Shown piece after piece: positions 28,578 to 36,497 of a stretch of 64,000 bases of DNA. The notes under the pieces were generated by a model. The model was not told the origin of the DNA and searched no databases. It saw only the letters and a program-made list of their open reading frames with translations. A program made the position numbers and the translations under genes. The stretch comes from Paenibacillus dendritiformis (GTDB lineage: Bacteria; Bacillota; Bacilli; Paenibacillales; Paenibacillaceae), in contig NZ_AP025344.1 in assembly GCF_021654795.1 (NCBI RefSeq), forward strand, positions 4,960,501 through 5,024,500, read 5' to 3'. Numbering within the stretch: position 1 is the stretch's first letter; the number at the start of each line of letters is the position of its first letter.

Positions 28578-28756
28578 AGTATATATCTAGTATATTATTT
28601 CATGATATCGGCCTGAAGACGAAAAGTCAATGAACGCTCTCCCCTTCCTGGCCCGCCTCTTTCCCCCCGCTCCCCCATCCTCTACAATAGAGGAAAGAGC
28701 AGCATCCCGCCAAGGGAGGCCGCCGAACGATATCAATGCTGTGGAGGACGCTTATT

Positions 28757-29692
28757 GTGAAAATCGATCGCTTGCTCAATATCATCATTCTGCTGCTGAA
28801 TCGCCCCATCGTGCAGGCCAAAGACTTGGCGGAGCGGTTCGAGGTCTCGATTCGCACCATTTACCGCGACATCGATGCGATTAATCAAGCCGGCATTCCG
28901 ATCGTGACCTACCAGGGAGCGAACGGCGGCATCGGGCTCGCCGAAGGCTACCGTCTGGATCGGAATGTGCTGACGAACGAGGAACTGGCCGCGATCGTAA
29001 CCGCGCTTCAGAGCGTGTCCTCCTCTTATCCGGATGAAGGGCATGCCATGCTGGTGGAGAAGATCAGCAGCATTATACCCGCCTCGCAAGCGGAAGACTT
29101 CCAGTTCCGGACGAAGCAATTTGTCGTTGATTTAACCCCTTGGGGGAACCATGACAAGCTGGAAGCGATGATTTTGGCGCTGAAAAAAGCGATTGAAGAG
29201 CGGCAGGCCGTCCGCTTCTCCTATCGCAGCGCTGAAGGAGAAGCAACGGAGCGGACCGTTCACCCCTACACCCTCGTGCTGAAGGGCCATGCCTGGTATT
29301 TATACGCTTATTGCACCGGCAAGCTCGGATTCCGCTTCTTCAAGCTTGTCCGGATGAAGCGGCTGGAACCGCTGGATCTCCGATTCCAGCGGGAAGACAT
29401 CTCCCTGGAGAACCGGCCATGGGACAAGGATTGGCATGCGCCCGAGTGCCTCGTCTCCCTCGTGCTTCGCTTCGGTCCCGGCATCCGGCATGCGGCCGAG
29501 GAGTGGTTCGGAGCGGAAGCGCTGCAGGAGGAGGAGACAGGGCATTCGATCGCCAACGTCTCCTTGCCCGACAATGCTTGGCTGTACGGCTTTATTCTCA
29601 GCTTCGGCCCCGAAGCCGAGGTGCTGGAGCCGGAATCGGTCCGCCTGCGCATCCGCGACCTGGCCTCCGGCATCGCGGCGAACTACCGCTAA
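28757..29692 (+). CDS. YafY-type transcriptional regulator, HTH-WYL-WCX
   Basis: This 311-residue regulator has an N-terminal HTH_11 helix-turn-helix (KDLAERFEVSIRTIYRDIDAI), a central WYL domain (about 130-210; RTVHPYTLVLKGHAWYLYAY) and a C-terminal WCX extension. WYL domains bind nucleic acids or small ligands and control DNA-damage and metabolic responses. The GTG at 28757 is the best start, with GGAGG nine bases before; an ATG at 28736 lacks a site. It is transcribed divergently from the GntR/SBP gene and alone, so its target is not obvious. Confidence 0.88.
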   Translation: MKIDRLLNIIILLLNRPIVQAKDLAERFEVSIRTIYRDIDAINQAGIPIVTYQGANGGIGLAEGYRLDRNVLTNEELAAIVTALQSVSSSYPDEGHAMLVEKISSIIPASQAEDFQFRTKQFVVDLTPWGNHDKLEAMILALKKAIEERQAVRFSYRSAEGEATERTVHPYTLVLKGHAWYLYAYCTGKLGFRFFKLVRMKRLEPLDLRFQREDISLENRPWDKDWHAPECLVSLVLRFGPGIRHAAEEWFGAEALQEEETGHSIANVSLPDNAWLYGFILSFGPEAEVLEPESVRLRIRDLASGIAANYR

Positions 29693-29941
29693 TTATTCCG
29701 TCCCCAATCACCATCGCGCATTTCAGGCATATATTTACTGCAAAAGACTCTGAATCGGGTGTTTGTCCGGCATGGCCGGCGGATCGTCTCCACCGCTCGG
29801 CGGCCTGCTGAGACAACGCCCGGTTCGACCGTTTCCGGTAAAAAGCAGTTTTCCGGTGAAGTGACACAAGATTTTGTTGCAGGAACCACAAAAGGACCAA
29901 GGACATCAATGAACAGGTTCGGATGAAGGAGAGACAACGCG

Positions 29942-30691
29942 ATGGTGAAGCTGAAGACGGCAGCGGAGATCGAGCAGATGAGACGGGCGGGGCAGCTCGT
30001 CGCGGCTTGTCACCGCGAGCTGGCGAAGCGCATACGGCCCGGCGTCAGCACGCTGGAGCTGAACGATTTCGTGGAACGTTATATTAAAGAGCAGGGCGGG
30101 CAGCAATATACAAAAGGCTACAAAGGATTTCCGTATGCGACCTGCGCCTCGGTGAACGATGTCATCGCTCACGGATTTCCCAACCCGGAGCCCCTGCGGA
30201 ATGGCGATATCGTCAAAATCGACGTCGTCGCGGTGTACGACGGATGGGTGGGCGACTCCGCATGGTGCTATGCGGTCGGCGACATATCGGCCGCCGCGCG
30301 CCGACTGATGCGGGTCACGAAGGAATGCCTCGATCTCGGCATTCAGCAGGCAATCCCGGGCAACCGGATTGGCGATGTCACCCACGCCATCCAGAGCCAT
30401 GCCGAGGCGAATGGCTACTCGGTCGTCCGCGATCTGCTCGGGCATGGGGTCGGCCGCGCCCTGCACGAGGAGCCGAAGTTCGTCCATGTCGGCAAGCCCG
30501 GCCGGGGCTTCCGCCTGAAGGAAGGCATGGTCATCACGATCGAGCCCATGCTCAACGAAGGCACGCACGAGATGTGGATCGATGATGACGGTTGGACCGC
30601 CCGCACATGGGACGGCCGCTTGTCGGCCCAATACGAGCACACCGTGGCCATCACGAAGCATGGCCCGCTCATACTGACAGAGCAGCGCTAA
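29942..30691 (+). CDS. map: Methionine aminopeptidase, type I
   Basis: This 249-residue metallo-aminopeptidase removes the initiator Met from nascent proteins. The five metal ligands are visible: Asp in IDVVAVYDGWVGD (two Asp), His in LLGHGVGRALHE, Glu in ITIEPML and Glu in QYEHTVAIT. The substrate His of the YATCASVND region is followed by VIAHGFP. The length is normal for type I. GGAG precedes the ATG. The gene stands alone rather than in the usual adk-map-infA ribosomal cluster, so it is probably an extra paralogue. The gap 29693-29941 holds nothing else I can identify. Confidence 0.95.
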   Translation: MVKLKTAAEIEQMRRAGQLVAACHRELAKRIRPGVSTLELNDFVERYIKEQGGQQYTKGYKGFPYATCASVNDVIAHGFPNPEPLRNGDIVKIDVVAVYDGWVGDSAWCYAVGDISAAARRLMRVTKECLDLGIQQAIPGNRIGDVTHAIQSHAEANGYSVVRDLLGHGVGRALHEEPKFVHVGKPGRGFRLKEGMVITIEPMLNEGTHEMWIDDDGWTARTWDGRLSAQYEHTVAITKHGPLILTEQR

Positions 30692-30795
30692 CTCACTCCG
30701 GCTGCTCTGTCTTTCTTGCCAGGCCAGCTCGCTCCTGCAGCCGAGCCGGCCTGCCGGGAGGCGCCGCCGCCTGCATTGGCCGCGTGGCTGCTCGC

Positions 30796-31188
30796 TTACG
30801 CGCAGCCGCAGCAAGGATGCACGCACGTCGCGAACGCCTCGCACGGGTACATATACCCGTACACTCTGCTGAAGCCGCGGCGCTTCAGCAGCCGTGCCGC
30901 CTTGCGGATATGCCGCTTCCGCGCCCCGATCAGCACCACCGTATCCCCAGGACTCAGCACCTGGCTCCATACATAAGGCATACGGCCGACATACATCGAC
31001 ACCGCCTCCTCCATATGGCGGCAATAATAATCGGCAGGCTCGCGCACATCCACCTGCTTCACCGGCGAAGTCCCCTCGCGAAGCGCCTGAAGCTCATGAG
31101 GCTGCAAATAGTGAAGGCCTTGCACAGGACGTTGCGTCCACACGGCATACAGAAGGCCCATTATCAATAAGACGACGAGAATCCACAT
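30796..31188 (-). CDS. Membrane-anchored rhodanese-like protein without the catalytic Cys
   Basis: This 130-residue protein has one N-terminal membrane segment (WILVVLLIMGLLYAVW) followed by a rhodanese fold (about 30-115; VDVREPADY, then VVLIGARKRHIRKAARLL, SRVYGYMYPCEAF). In active rhodaneses the loop after the beta-strand begins with Cys; here it reads IGARKRH, so sulfur transfer by the classic residue is not expected. The C-terminus is Cys-rich (CEAFATCVHPCCGCA) and might bind metal or carry persulfide instead. The start at 31188 follows AGGAGG. Its promoter overlaps a CsoR/CstR-type palindrome, fitting a copper- or persulfide-responsive role. Confidence 0.75.
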   Translation of the reverse strand: MWILVVLLIMGLLYAVWTQRPVQGLHYLQPHELQALREGTSPVKQVDVREPADYYCRHMEEAVSMYVGRMPYVWSQVLSPGDTVVLIGARKRHIRKAARLLKRRGFSRVYGYMYPCEAFATCVHPCCGCA

Positions 31189-31252
31189 CGGCTTCTCCCT
31201 CCTGACAGATACCCCATACTGTATGAAAGAGAACAAAAAAACAAACGACAAT

Positions 31253-31299
31253 ATACCCTAACGGGTATGTATTATACACAAATTCGGCCGCATTGTAAA
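31253..31299 (-). promoter_or_regulatory. Promoter with CsoR/CstR-type operator for the rhodanese-like gene
   Basis: Minus-strand TTTACA (31294-31299) and TATAAT (31271-31276) are 17 bases apart. Immediately after the -10 is ATACCC-4-GGGTAT (31253-31268), the pattern bound by CsoR-family repressors that sense Cu(I) or persulfides. A related ATACCCCATACTGTAT lies at 31209-31224. Confidence 0.7.
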
Positions 31300-31418
31300 T
31301 GCACCCGCCAGGTCTCTCAAAGCGTACTTCCCCAAAAGATACGCTTGCCGGCCAGTCTGCGTATGGATACAATATTTTCTGGCGCTCGGGCATATTAAGG
31401 AAAAAAGGAGGCATTTTC

Positions 31419-31781
31419 ATGATCAAGCAAATCGCGACCGTTGCGGTCTATGTCGAAGCTCAGCAGCAAGCCAAGCGTTTTTGGACCGAGAAGGTCGGCT
31501 TTACGGTCACCGCGGAGCATCCTATGGGTCCCAACTCCTTGTGGCTTGAAGTCGCTCCGGCAGGAGGCGGGAGCCGTCTCGTCCTCTATCCGCGCTCGAT
31601 GATGAAGGGCTGGGAGGAACAAAAAGCCTCCATCGTGTTCGAATGTGACGACATCATGTCGACATACGCAACGATGAAGGCGAACGGAGTAGAGTTCAAT
31701 GGGGAACCCAATACAATGCAATGGGGAACCTATGCCAGCTTCTCTGATCCGGACGGCAACCAATTTTTGCTGAAAGGTTAA
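31419..31781 (+). CDS. VOC (glyoxalase/bleomycin-resistance) family protein
   Basis: This 120-residue vicinal oxygen chelate protein has the paired beta-alpha-beta-beta-beta fold: IATVAVYVEAQQQAKRFWTEKVGFTV in the first half and GTYASFSDPDGNQFLLKG at the end. Members are metal enzymes or drug-binding proteins; the function cannot be fixed here. A strong AAGGAGG site precedes the ATG at 31419. It appears monocistronic, with a hairpin right after its stop. Confidence 0.88.
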   Translation: MIKQIATVAVYVEAQQQAKRFWTEKVGFTVTAEHPMGPNSLWLEVAPAGGGSRLVLYPRSMMKGWEEQKASIVFECDDIMSTYATMKANGVEFNGEPNTMQWGTYASFSDPDGNQFLLKG

Positions 31782-31796
31782 CCTCTCCTCGGCTGA

Positions 31797-31835
31797 AAGG
31801 GAGGCCGCTTCTCCCAGGCGAAGAAGCAGCCTCCC
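31797..31835 (+). terminator. Hairpin after the VOC gene
   Basis: Arms GGGAGGCCGCTTCT and AGAAGCAGCCTCCC pair over 13 bases with one bulge, starting about 17 bases past the stop. No clear T run follows. Confidence 0.5.
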
Positions 31836-31916
31836 GGGCTGGCCAAGCCGACACAGATCCCGCTCCCCCTCAACATCCCTTTGTCTTATCCAACGGCTTT
31901 CTGCTATATCTATGTT

Positions 31917-32243
31917 CTATTCTGCCGTCGTCGCCATACCGAAGCGTTCCGATAGCTTTTTAATATGGCCCTCGGCAATCTCGGATAGACCGATCCCGTA
32001 TTTCTCCGACAGAATCAACAGATTGGCCAATACATCGCCCAACTCCTCAACCAGCTCCTGTCTGAGCTCCGCCGAAGATAACTGCGTCTCATCCGGACGA
32101 TCACGGCCGATTTCCAGGGCCCGCACCACTCTGGCCACCTCCCCGACCTCTTCCATCAAAAAGCCGACCCGAATAAACGAATTATATTGCGACCATTCCC
32201 GCTTCTTGTAAAATCCGCTTACCCATTCCTGAAATTCATTCAT
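31917..32243 (-). CDS. MazG-like nucleotide pyrophosphohydrolase
   Basis: This 108-residue all-alpha protein has the MazG metal-binding pattern: EEVGEVARVVR in one helix and QELVEELGDVLANLLIL in another, which hold the Mg ions for NTP pyrophosphate hydrolysis. It is a short single-domain member like those implicated in clearing aberrant nucleotides. AAGGA seven bases upstream favours the ATG at 32243 over the one at 32249. It is divergent from the LOG family gene, whose substrate is also a nucleotide. Confidence 0.85.
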   Translation of the reverse strand: MNEFQEWVSGFYKKREWSQYNSFIRVGFLMEEVGEVARVVRALEIGRDRPDETQLSSAELRQELVEELGDVLANLLILSEKYGIGLSEIAEGHIKKLSERFGMATTAE

Positions 32244-32327
32244 ATCCATTTCCTTCTCTTTCCTTCCTTGTGCAAGATGTCTATACTAGAACATGTGTAC
32301 TATCGAATTGAAGGAGATGCCATACCG

Positions 32328-32906
32328 ATGAAAAAAATATGTGTCTTTGCCGGCTCGAACCTGGGCAACCACCCCGACTTCGCCGCCTTGGCGAAAGAAC
32401 TGGGCCAAGCATTGGCCGAACAACAATTTGAACTGGTCTACGGCGGTTCAACCGTAGGTCTTATGGGTGAAGTCGCCAACGAAATGCTCCGTCTCGGCGG
32501 CAGAGTGACCGGCGTCATGCCGCGCGGCCTGTTCCGCGGAGAATTGATGCACAGCGGCTTGACCGAATTCATCGAAGTAGCGGACATGCATGAGCGCAAG
32601 GCGACCATGCATCGCCTGTCCGATGCGTTTATCTCCCTGCCCGGCGGGCTCGGAACATTCGAGGAACTGTTCGAAGCGCTAAGCTGGGCTCAACTCGGCA
32701 TCCACAAAAAACCGATTGGCGTGCTCAACATCCAGGGCTACTTTACGCCGATGATCGAGATGATTCGTCACTCCATCCAAGCCGGATTTGCCAGAGCCGA
32801 GCATGAGCAGCTGCTGCTATCCTCAACCGATCCGCGTGAGCTGCTTAGCATGCTGGCAAGCTTTAAAACGCCGGAATTCGGCAACAAATGGAACCAGCTC
32901 GACTAG
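32328..32906 (+). CDS. LOG family protein (nucleotide 5'-monophosphate phosphoribohydrolase)
   Basis: This 192-residue Rossmann-like protein belongs to the LOG family, best known for releasing free cytokinins from their riboside monophosphates and, in bacteria, for cleaving AMP-type nucleotides. The signature PGGLGTFEE is present near residue 105, with GGSTVGLMG near the nucleotide site and ADMHERKATM before it. AAGGAG precedes the ATG at 32328. An inverted repeat at 32939-32980 may end the transcript. Divergent from the MazG-like gene. Confidence 0.93.
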   Translation: MKKICVFAGSNLGNHPDFAALAKELGQALAEQQFELVYGGSTVGLMGEVANEMLRLGGRVTGVMPRGLFRGELMHSGLTEFIEVADMHERKATMHRLSDAFISLPGGLGTFEELFEALSWAQLGIHKKPIGVLNIQGYFTPMIEMIRHSIQAGFARAEHEQLLLSSTDPRELLSMLASFKTPEFGNKWNQLD

Positions 32907-32938
32907 AACTGCTCCGCTATTGTTACTATGCAAGTTCA

Positions 32939-32980
32939 TCTGTGGAGATTTTCGCGTGGTCTTCCAAGCCTCTCCACAGA
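32939..32980 (+). terminator. Hairpin after the LOG family gene
   Basis: Perfect 10-base arms TCTGTGGAGA and TCTCCACAGA lie 33 bases past the stop. No T run. The rest of 32907-33371 holds two dispersed repeat copies and no gene. Confidence 0.4.
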
Positions 32981-33199
32981 TAGAACGCGGCATAGGCTCC
33001 CCAACATTCCAGCCACAGTCCAGCGGCTTAAATCCTTCACAACGGCTTCCTTCTAACTCCCCGTTAGAACGGCCTTGCCCGGCACCATTTCCTCCTCCCT
33101 CTTTGCGCATGCACTAATTACTACTTTATCTTATTTTTGCGATAAGACCAAACGATCGAGACCGCTCCCCTGTCAGAAAAATGGTGTCTTCCATTCCTT

Positions 33200-33281
33200 A
33201 GCAGCACTCTCCCATCGACTCAGAATCCTGCTCCAAAAGGTCGGGACTTCCTCCTTTGTAGCACTATCCCTTCGCGTCAGA
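33200..33281 (+). repeat. Dispersed TCCCATCG repeat, two copies
   Basis: AGCACTCTCCCATCGACTCAG begins near 33203, and a diverged copy (GCACTATCCCTTCGCGTCAG) near 33261, 57 bases on. They match units at 45262-45519 and 55714 and an inverted copy at 34430-34462. Together they flank the transposase-like gene. Confidence 0.65.
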
Positions 33282-33371
33282 AGCGACAACCGAATCCGCA
33301 CTAAAGTTCCCCCACTAAAAATCCCGACTAAAAAAGCCCCATTTATCAATCCGGAATATTCCATTTTCATC

Positions 33372-33420
33372 TTGAAATAAGAACTAATGTTCGTTATAAT
33401 GGAATATAGAACAAATGTTC
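33372..33420 (+). promoter_or_regulatory. Sigma-A promoter with two LexA (SOS) boxes
   Basis: TTGAAA (33372-33377) and TATAAT (33395-33400) are exactly 17 bases apart. GAACTAATGTTC (33381-33392) sits in the spacer and GAACAAATGTTC (33409-33420) spans the start region. The second fits the Bacillus LexA core GAAC-RNRY-GTTC fully, the first with one mismatch. This predicts repression relieved by DNA damage. Confidence 0.8.
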
Positions 33421-33442
33421 CTTGCAAAGGGTGGTGACGAGG

Positions 33443-34363
33443 GTGGTGGATGGTCTTGAGAACATTGCTGCTCTTGAGGAGTTATACCGTCAGTTTCCGG
33501 CAGAGTCCGCTTGCGTCGATTATCTTGTTCAATGGAAATGGCCGCATGGCTTCTCCTGCCCGCGCTGCAGTCATCATAGCGCTTATATCACCAAGACCCG
33601 CCGGCTTCCTATCTATGAGTGCCGCGCCTGCCGCCATCAGACCACGCCTACCGTGGGCACGGTCATGGAAGGCAGCCGAACGTCTCTGCGCAAGTGGTTC
33701 GCCGCCTTCTGGCTATTTTCACGGGCTCAGGAAGGAATTAATGCCGTTCGCCTGCGCTCCCTCATACAGGTTACATATAAGACCGCCTGGTCAATGCTTC
33801 ATAAGATACGGGCGGCAATCAGCCAAGCCCATGCCGAGAAGCGGCTTTCCGGCGAAGTTCAGGGCATTGTCGTCTTCTATGGCAGGGCCTATCGTCCATC
33901 TGTCGAACTCCATCCCGGGGAATGCGCTCTAATCGTTGCTGAATCCATCGTTCCGGAAGGGGAGCTTCCTCAGCTCAAGATGACGTTGGTTGACAAGAAG
34001 CATGTTATCGAAAAACGCCTGTACCGTTCTGGCACCGAACAGTTTATTGCCGATCACGTCGAGCCGAGCACCGCTGCGCGTGTCTCCATTGTCGATCAGT
34101 ATTTTCGGGTGCGCAGAAATAGCCCTTTGTATCAGACATTCCGGCAAGCATGCCGGTGGCTGAATGATACGTTTCACGGAATCGGTCCCAAGTACTTGCA
34201 GCGCTATATAGATGAATTTATTTTCCATAAAAATTTGGATACCTCCGTAAGCCTGTGGGCACGGCTTCTGTCATTGTGCACATCTGTTAGGCCCTATTCT
34301 TTCCATAACAAGGAACCACGTACAAGAGCGAACGCATTCAACTCGAGAGCGAAAGCTGCCTGA
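33443..34363 (+). CDS. IS1595-like zinc-ribbon transposase homologue, probably domesticated
   Basis: This product of about 306 residues resembles ISXO2/IS1595 transposases: a zinc ribbon (CPRC about 39-42, CRAC about 60-63), the conserved TVMEGSRTSLRKWFAAFWLF helix, TYKTAWSMLHKIR, and a DDE-like core ending FHGIGPKYLQRYIDEFIFHKN. Where active members have a DE-Y catalytic motif (VEVDE-Y) this one reads VVFYGRAY, so the first Asp seems lost. I saw no terminal inverted repeats or target duplications. The start is uncertain: GTG at 33443 suits the AAAGGGTGG site. It is driven by a promoter carrying two LexA boxes, unusual for an IS gene, which suggests a host function. Confidence 0.8.
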   Translation: MVDGLENIAALEELYRQFPAESACVDYLVQWKWPHGFSCPRCSHHSAYITKTRRLPIYECRACRHQTTPTVGTVMEGSRTSLRKWFAAFWLFSRAQEGINAVRLRSLIQVTYKTAWSMLHKIRAAISQAHAEKRLSGEVQGIVVFYGRAYRPSVELHPGECALIVAESIVPEGELPQLKMTLVDKKHVIEKRLYRSGTEQFIADHVEPSTAARVSIVDQYFRVRRNSPLYQTFRQACRWLNDTFHGIGPKYLQRYIDEFIFHKNLDTSVSLWARLLSLCTSVRPYSFHNKEPRTRANAFNSRAKAA

Positions 34364-34429
34364 TACTTCTTTATCCGTCCATTTTCGATCCACCCTGCGC
34401 ATATCGTGCCTGCTAGCATTATTGGGGCG

Positions 34430-34462
34430 TTCAGTCTGAGCCAATGGGAGAGTGCTGATAAG
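34430..34462 (-). repeat. Dispersed TCCCATCG repeat, inverted copy
   Basis: On the minus strand this reads CTTATCAGCACTCTCCCATT followed by GGCTCAGACTG, the reverse of the copy at 33203. The remaining bases of 34364-34747 hold no gene I can support. Confidence 0.6.
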
Positions 34463-34747
34463 GACTGAGAACCCTTAATTATCCCGGAGTATCATCTAAG
34501 TTCACCATTCATAATTCATAAGTCATCAAGCATACCTTGCGCCTGGTTCATCCCATATTCAATCATCGTACCTTTCCCCACATTTCTAAAATCTATCATT
34601 TTTCACTGGAATTCGATACCACAATCACCCAATCATATACTGGTCAATTTTGCTGTTTTCACATATGATTATCCGGAAGTCATTCTAGTAATGGGAACTT
34701 GCTACGACCCGGACAAGTTGAATATCGAAAGGGCGGGATCCAGAACA

Positions 34748-35722
34748 ATGAAAGCACTGAGAAAAGCGATTAGCGGACTTCTGGCTGCTACGCTGCTGCT
34801 GGCGCCGGTACAGGCATTTGCGGCGGAGAAGGTCAAAATGAACGTCAATTTCAATGAAGCCCGCGTGAAAGTGAACGGCAAGCTGGTGAAGAGCAACGTC
34901 CTCCTGTACAAGGGCAAGGTTTACGCTACTCTCGAAGGGATGGCCAATCTGTTCCAACTGGATTATTTGTACGATGAAGACAGCAAGACCTTCTATCTAG
35001 GCATGCTTCCGGCGGGGATGGTGTCCGATGAGGTTATCGAAGCTTGGGAATCGCTCGGCAAAGAGGTGAAGGAAACCGGCGAGTCCGGGGAGGTCGCCGG
35101 CGATCGTGGCGTAACCGGTGCCATAAATGAATACAAGGCAAGCATTCACGGCATCCCGGTCGAAGACGCTACCATTTCGACCGGAGGAACGACCGGAGGA
35201 AATGTGTATGTTTCGTTCCAGTCTGTGGCCGATATTTTAGGGCTCAAGATGAAATATGACCAAGCTACGAATACAACCTATGTCGGATCGATTCCGGATT
35301 CCATTTTGAACCCTCCGAAGAAAGATTCCGCCAAGAACAAAACAGCACAGAGCAAAAAGTCGAAAATGTATGATGTGGCCGCCAGCGGAGATATGAAAGG
35401 TTGGCGCTTGCTAAAAGGACATCCTAACGAGAAAAATATTGCCGTTTATTACAAACAAGATGGTTCCATCCTGCAAATGGAGTTCAAAGATATCCGCAAA
35501 GTCGATTTGAAGCGCAAGGTGCAGTGGGTGGATGACAATGGATTCAAGCATACTAATACCGTTGGAGAAATATACCAATTATTTTCATTAAGCAATCAAT
35601 ACACTTCCGATTGGTTCAGCTCCAAATTCGGCAAACTGTATACCGATTGGATGATGGTCCAGGCCTTTCATGGCGAAACACTCGTGGAGGATTATCTGAG
35701 ATCAAAAGGCAAGCTAAAGTAA
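34748..35722 (+). CDS. Secreted stalk-domain (copper amine oxidase N-like) protein
   Basis: This 324-residue protein has a cleavable signal peptide (KALRKAISGLLAATLLL, cleavage about AFA-AEK) and then a copper-amine-oxidase N-terminal-like fold, a non-catalytic beta domain common on the surface of Paenibacillus. Typical pieces are KVNGKLVKSNVLLYKGKVYA, TFYLGMLP, and a second ISTGGTTGGNVYVSFQSVADIL half. The C-terminal third (about 225-324) is lysine-rich and unrelated to anything I recognise. There is no amine oxidase catalytic domain. It likely acts in the wall or outside the cell. Confidence 0.75.
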   Translation: MKALRKAISGLLAATLLLAPVQAFAAEKVKMNVNFNEARVKVNGKLVKSNVLLYKGKVYATLEGMANLFQLDYLYDEDSKTFYLGMLPAGMVSDEVIEAWESLGKEVKETGESGEVAGDRGVTGAINEYKASIHGIPVEDATISTGGTTGGNVYVSFQSVADILGLKMKYDQATNTTYVGSIPDSILNPPKKDSAKNKTAQSKKSKMYDVAASGDMKGWRLLKGHPNEKNIAVYYKQDGSILQMEFKDIRKVDLKRKVQWVDDNGFKHTNTVGEIYQLFSLSNQYTSDWFSSKFGKLYTDWMMVQAFHGETLVEDYLRSKGKLK

Positions 35723-35779
35723 ATTGCTGCTGTTCATCAAAATATAGTGCTGTGGCGCTACTGGCCAAAGCGTTATAAT

Positions 35780-35911
35780 AGAATCGAGTGTAAAAACACG
35801 GTCCGGTTGGTAGTCCGGGCGCATTCGCTTGCGCAATGAATCTTGCTGCTGCGAATGTCAGTAACCTTCCCCCCTCGGGATGTCCCTCACTCGAAGTTAC
35901 TTGAGGGGGAA
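35780..35911 (+). ncRNA. yjdF riboswitch
   Basis: The leader of the yjdF gene carries the expected conserved blocks (CGGTCCGGTTGGTAGTCCGG, CAATGAATCTTGCTG, CAGTAACCTTCC) of the yjdF motif, a riboswitch for azaaromatic compounds. TTCCCCCCTC (35867-35876) can pair with the ribosome site GAGGGGGAA (35903-35911), while GTAAC (35861-35865) can pair with GTTAC (35896-35900). The two pairings cross, which suggests translation control by Shine-Dalgarno sequestration. Confidence 0.75.
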
Positions 35912-35917
35912 TGGAAT

Positions 35918-36328
35918 GTGAAATTAACCGTTTATTTTGAGACCCCGTTCTGGGTAGGTGTCGTGGAAGAGCAATTCGGCAATCAAGTGAAGGCTTGTCG
36001 TCATGTGTTTGGTGCAGAGCCCAGAGATGCCGAAGTGATGGAATTCGTGATGACCCGAATGAATCCGTTGTTGGAGCAGGTTCAAAGCGGTGTTGAAACG
36101 GAGATTTCCCGGAAGCGTCCGGTCAATCCGAAGCGGCTTGCCCGAATCGTTGCCAGAGAGATGCAGCGGCACGGAATATCGTCGCAGTCTCAGGAAGCGC
36201 TGAGGCTGGATCTTGAGGCGAGAAAAAAGGAGCGGACGGTAAGCACCCGCGAACAGCGCGAGGCTCTCAAGGAGAAAAAACGGAGCATTCGCATCCAAAA
36301 AAGAAAAGATAAGCATAGAGGCAGATAG
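35918..36328 (+). CDS. yjdF: YjdF family protein (DUF2992)
   Basis: This 136-residue protein matches YjdF: start KLTVYFETPFWVGVVEEQ, middle EFVMTRMNPLLEQ, and a highly basic tail (KEKKRSIRIQKRKDKHRGR). Its biochemical role is unknown; the family is tied to a riboswitch that senses azaaromatic compounds, so a role in handling toxic heterocycles is suspected. The GTG at 35918 follows GAGGGGG, the same site masked by the riboswitch. The stop codon lies within a perfect hairpin. Confidence 0.92.
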   Translation: MKLTVYFETPFWVGVVEEQFGNQVKACRHVFGAEPRDAEVMEFVMTRMNPLLEQVQSGVETEISRKRPVNPKRLARIVAREMQRHGISSQSQEALRLDLEARKKERTVSTREQREALKEKKRSIRIQKRKDKHRGR

Positions 36329-36380
36329 CCTCTATGCTATCTGGGAAGCCCCGTACGCAAGCGCAGCGGGGCTTCTTTCT
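36312..36380 (+). terminator. Tandem hairpins ending yjdF
   Basis: AGCATAGAGGC (36312-36322) pairs perfectly with GCCTCTATGCT (36328-36338); the yjdF stop TAG (36326-36328) is at its loop. A second hairpin, AAGCCCCG (36346-36353) with CGGGGCTT (36367-36374), is followed by TCTTTCTATTTT. Confidence 0.75.
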
Positions 36381-36497
36381 ATTTTCGGATTTATTTCAGT
36401 TTTCTTGCTGGCTGTCAACATTCATTTCCCGGGCAATCCTTTCCCGGTCGAATTCTGCGGGCACAAAACACGCTCCGCAACAGCGCTTGTCTTGCTG

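Noticed and set aside
29906..31024. 372-codon open frame on the minus strand
   Set aside because: It is antisense to map and runs into the rhodanese-like gene; both of those have clear motifs and ribosome sites.
33200..34462. Complete active insertion sequence
   Set aside because: The flanking repeat copies also occur far away without the gene, no target duplication or terminal inverted repeat is visible, and the catalytic motif appears lost.
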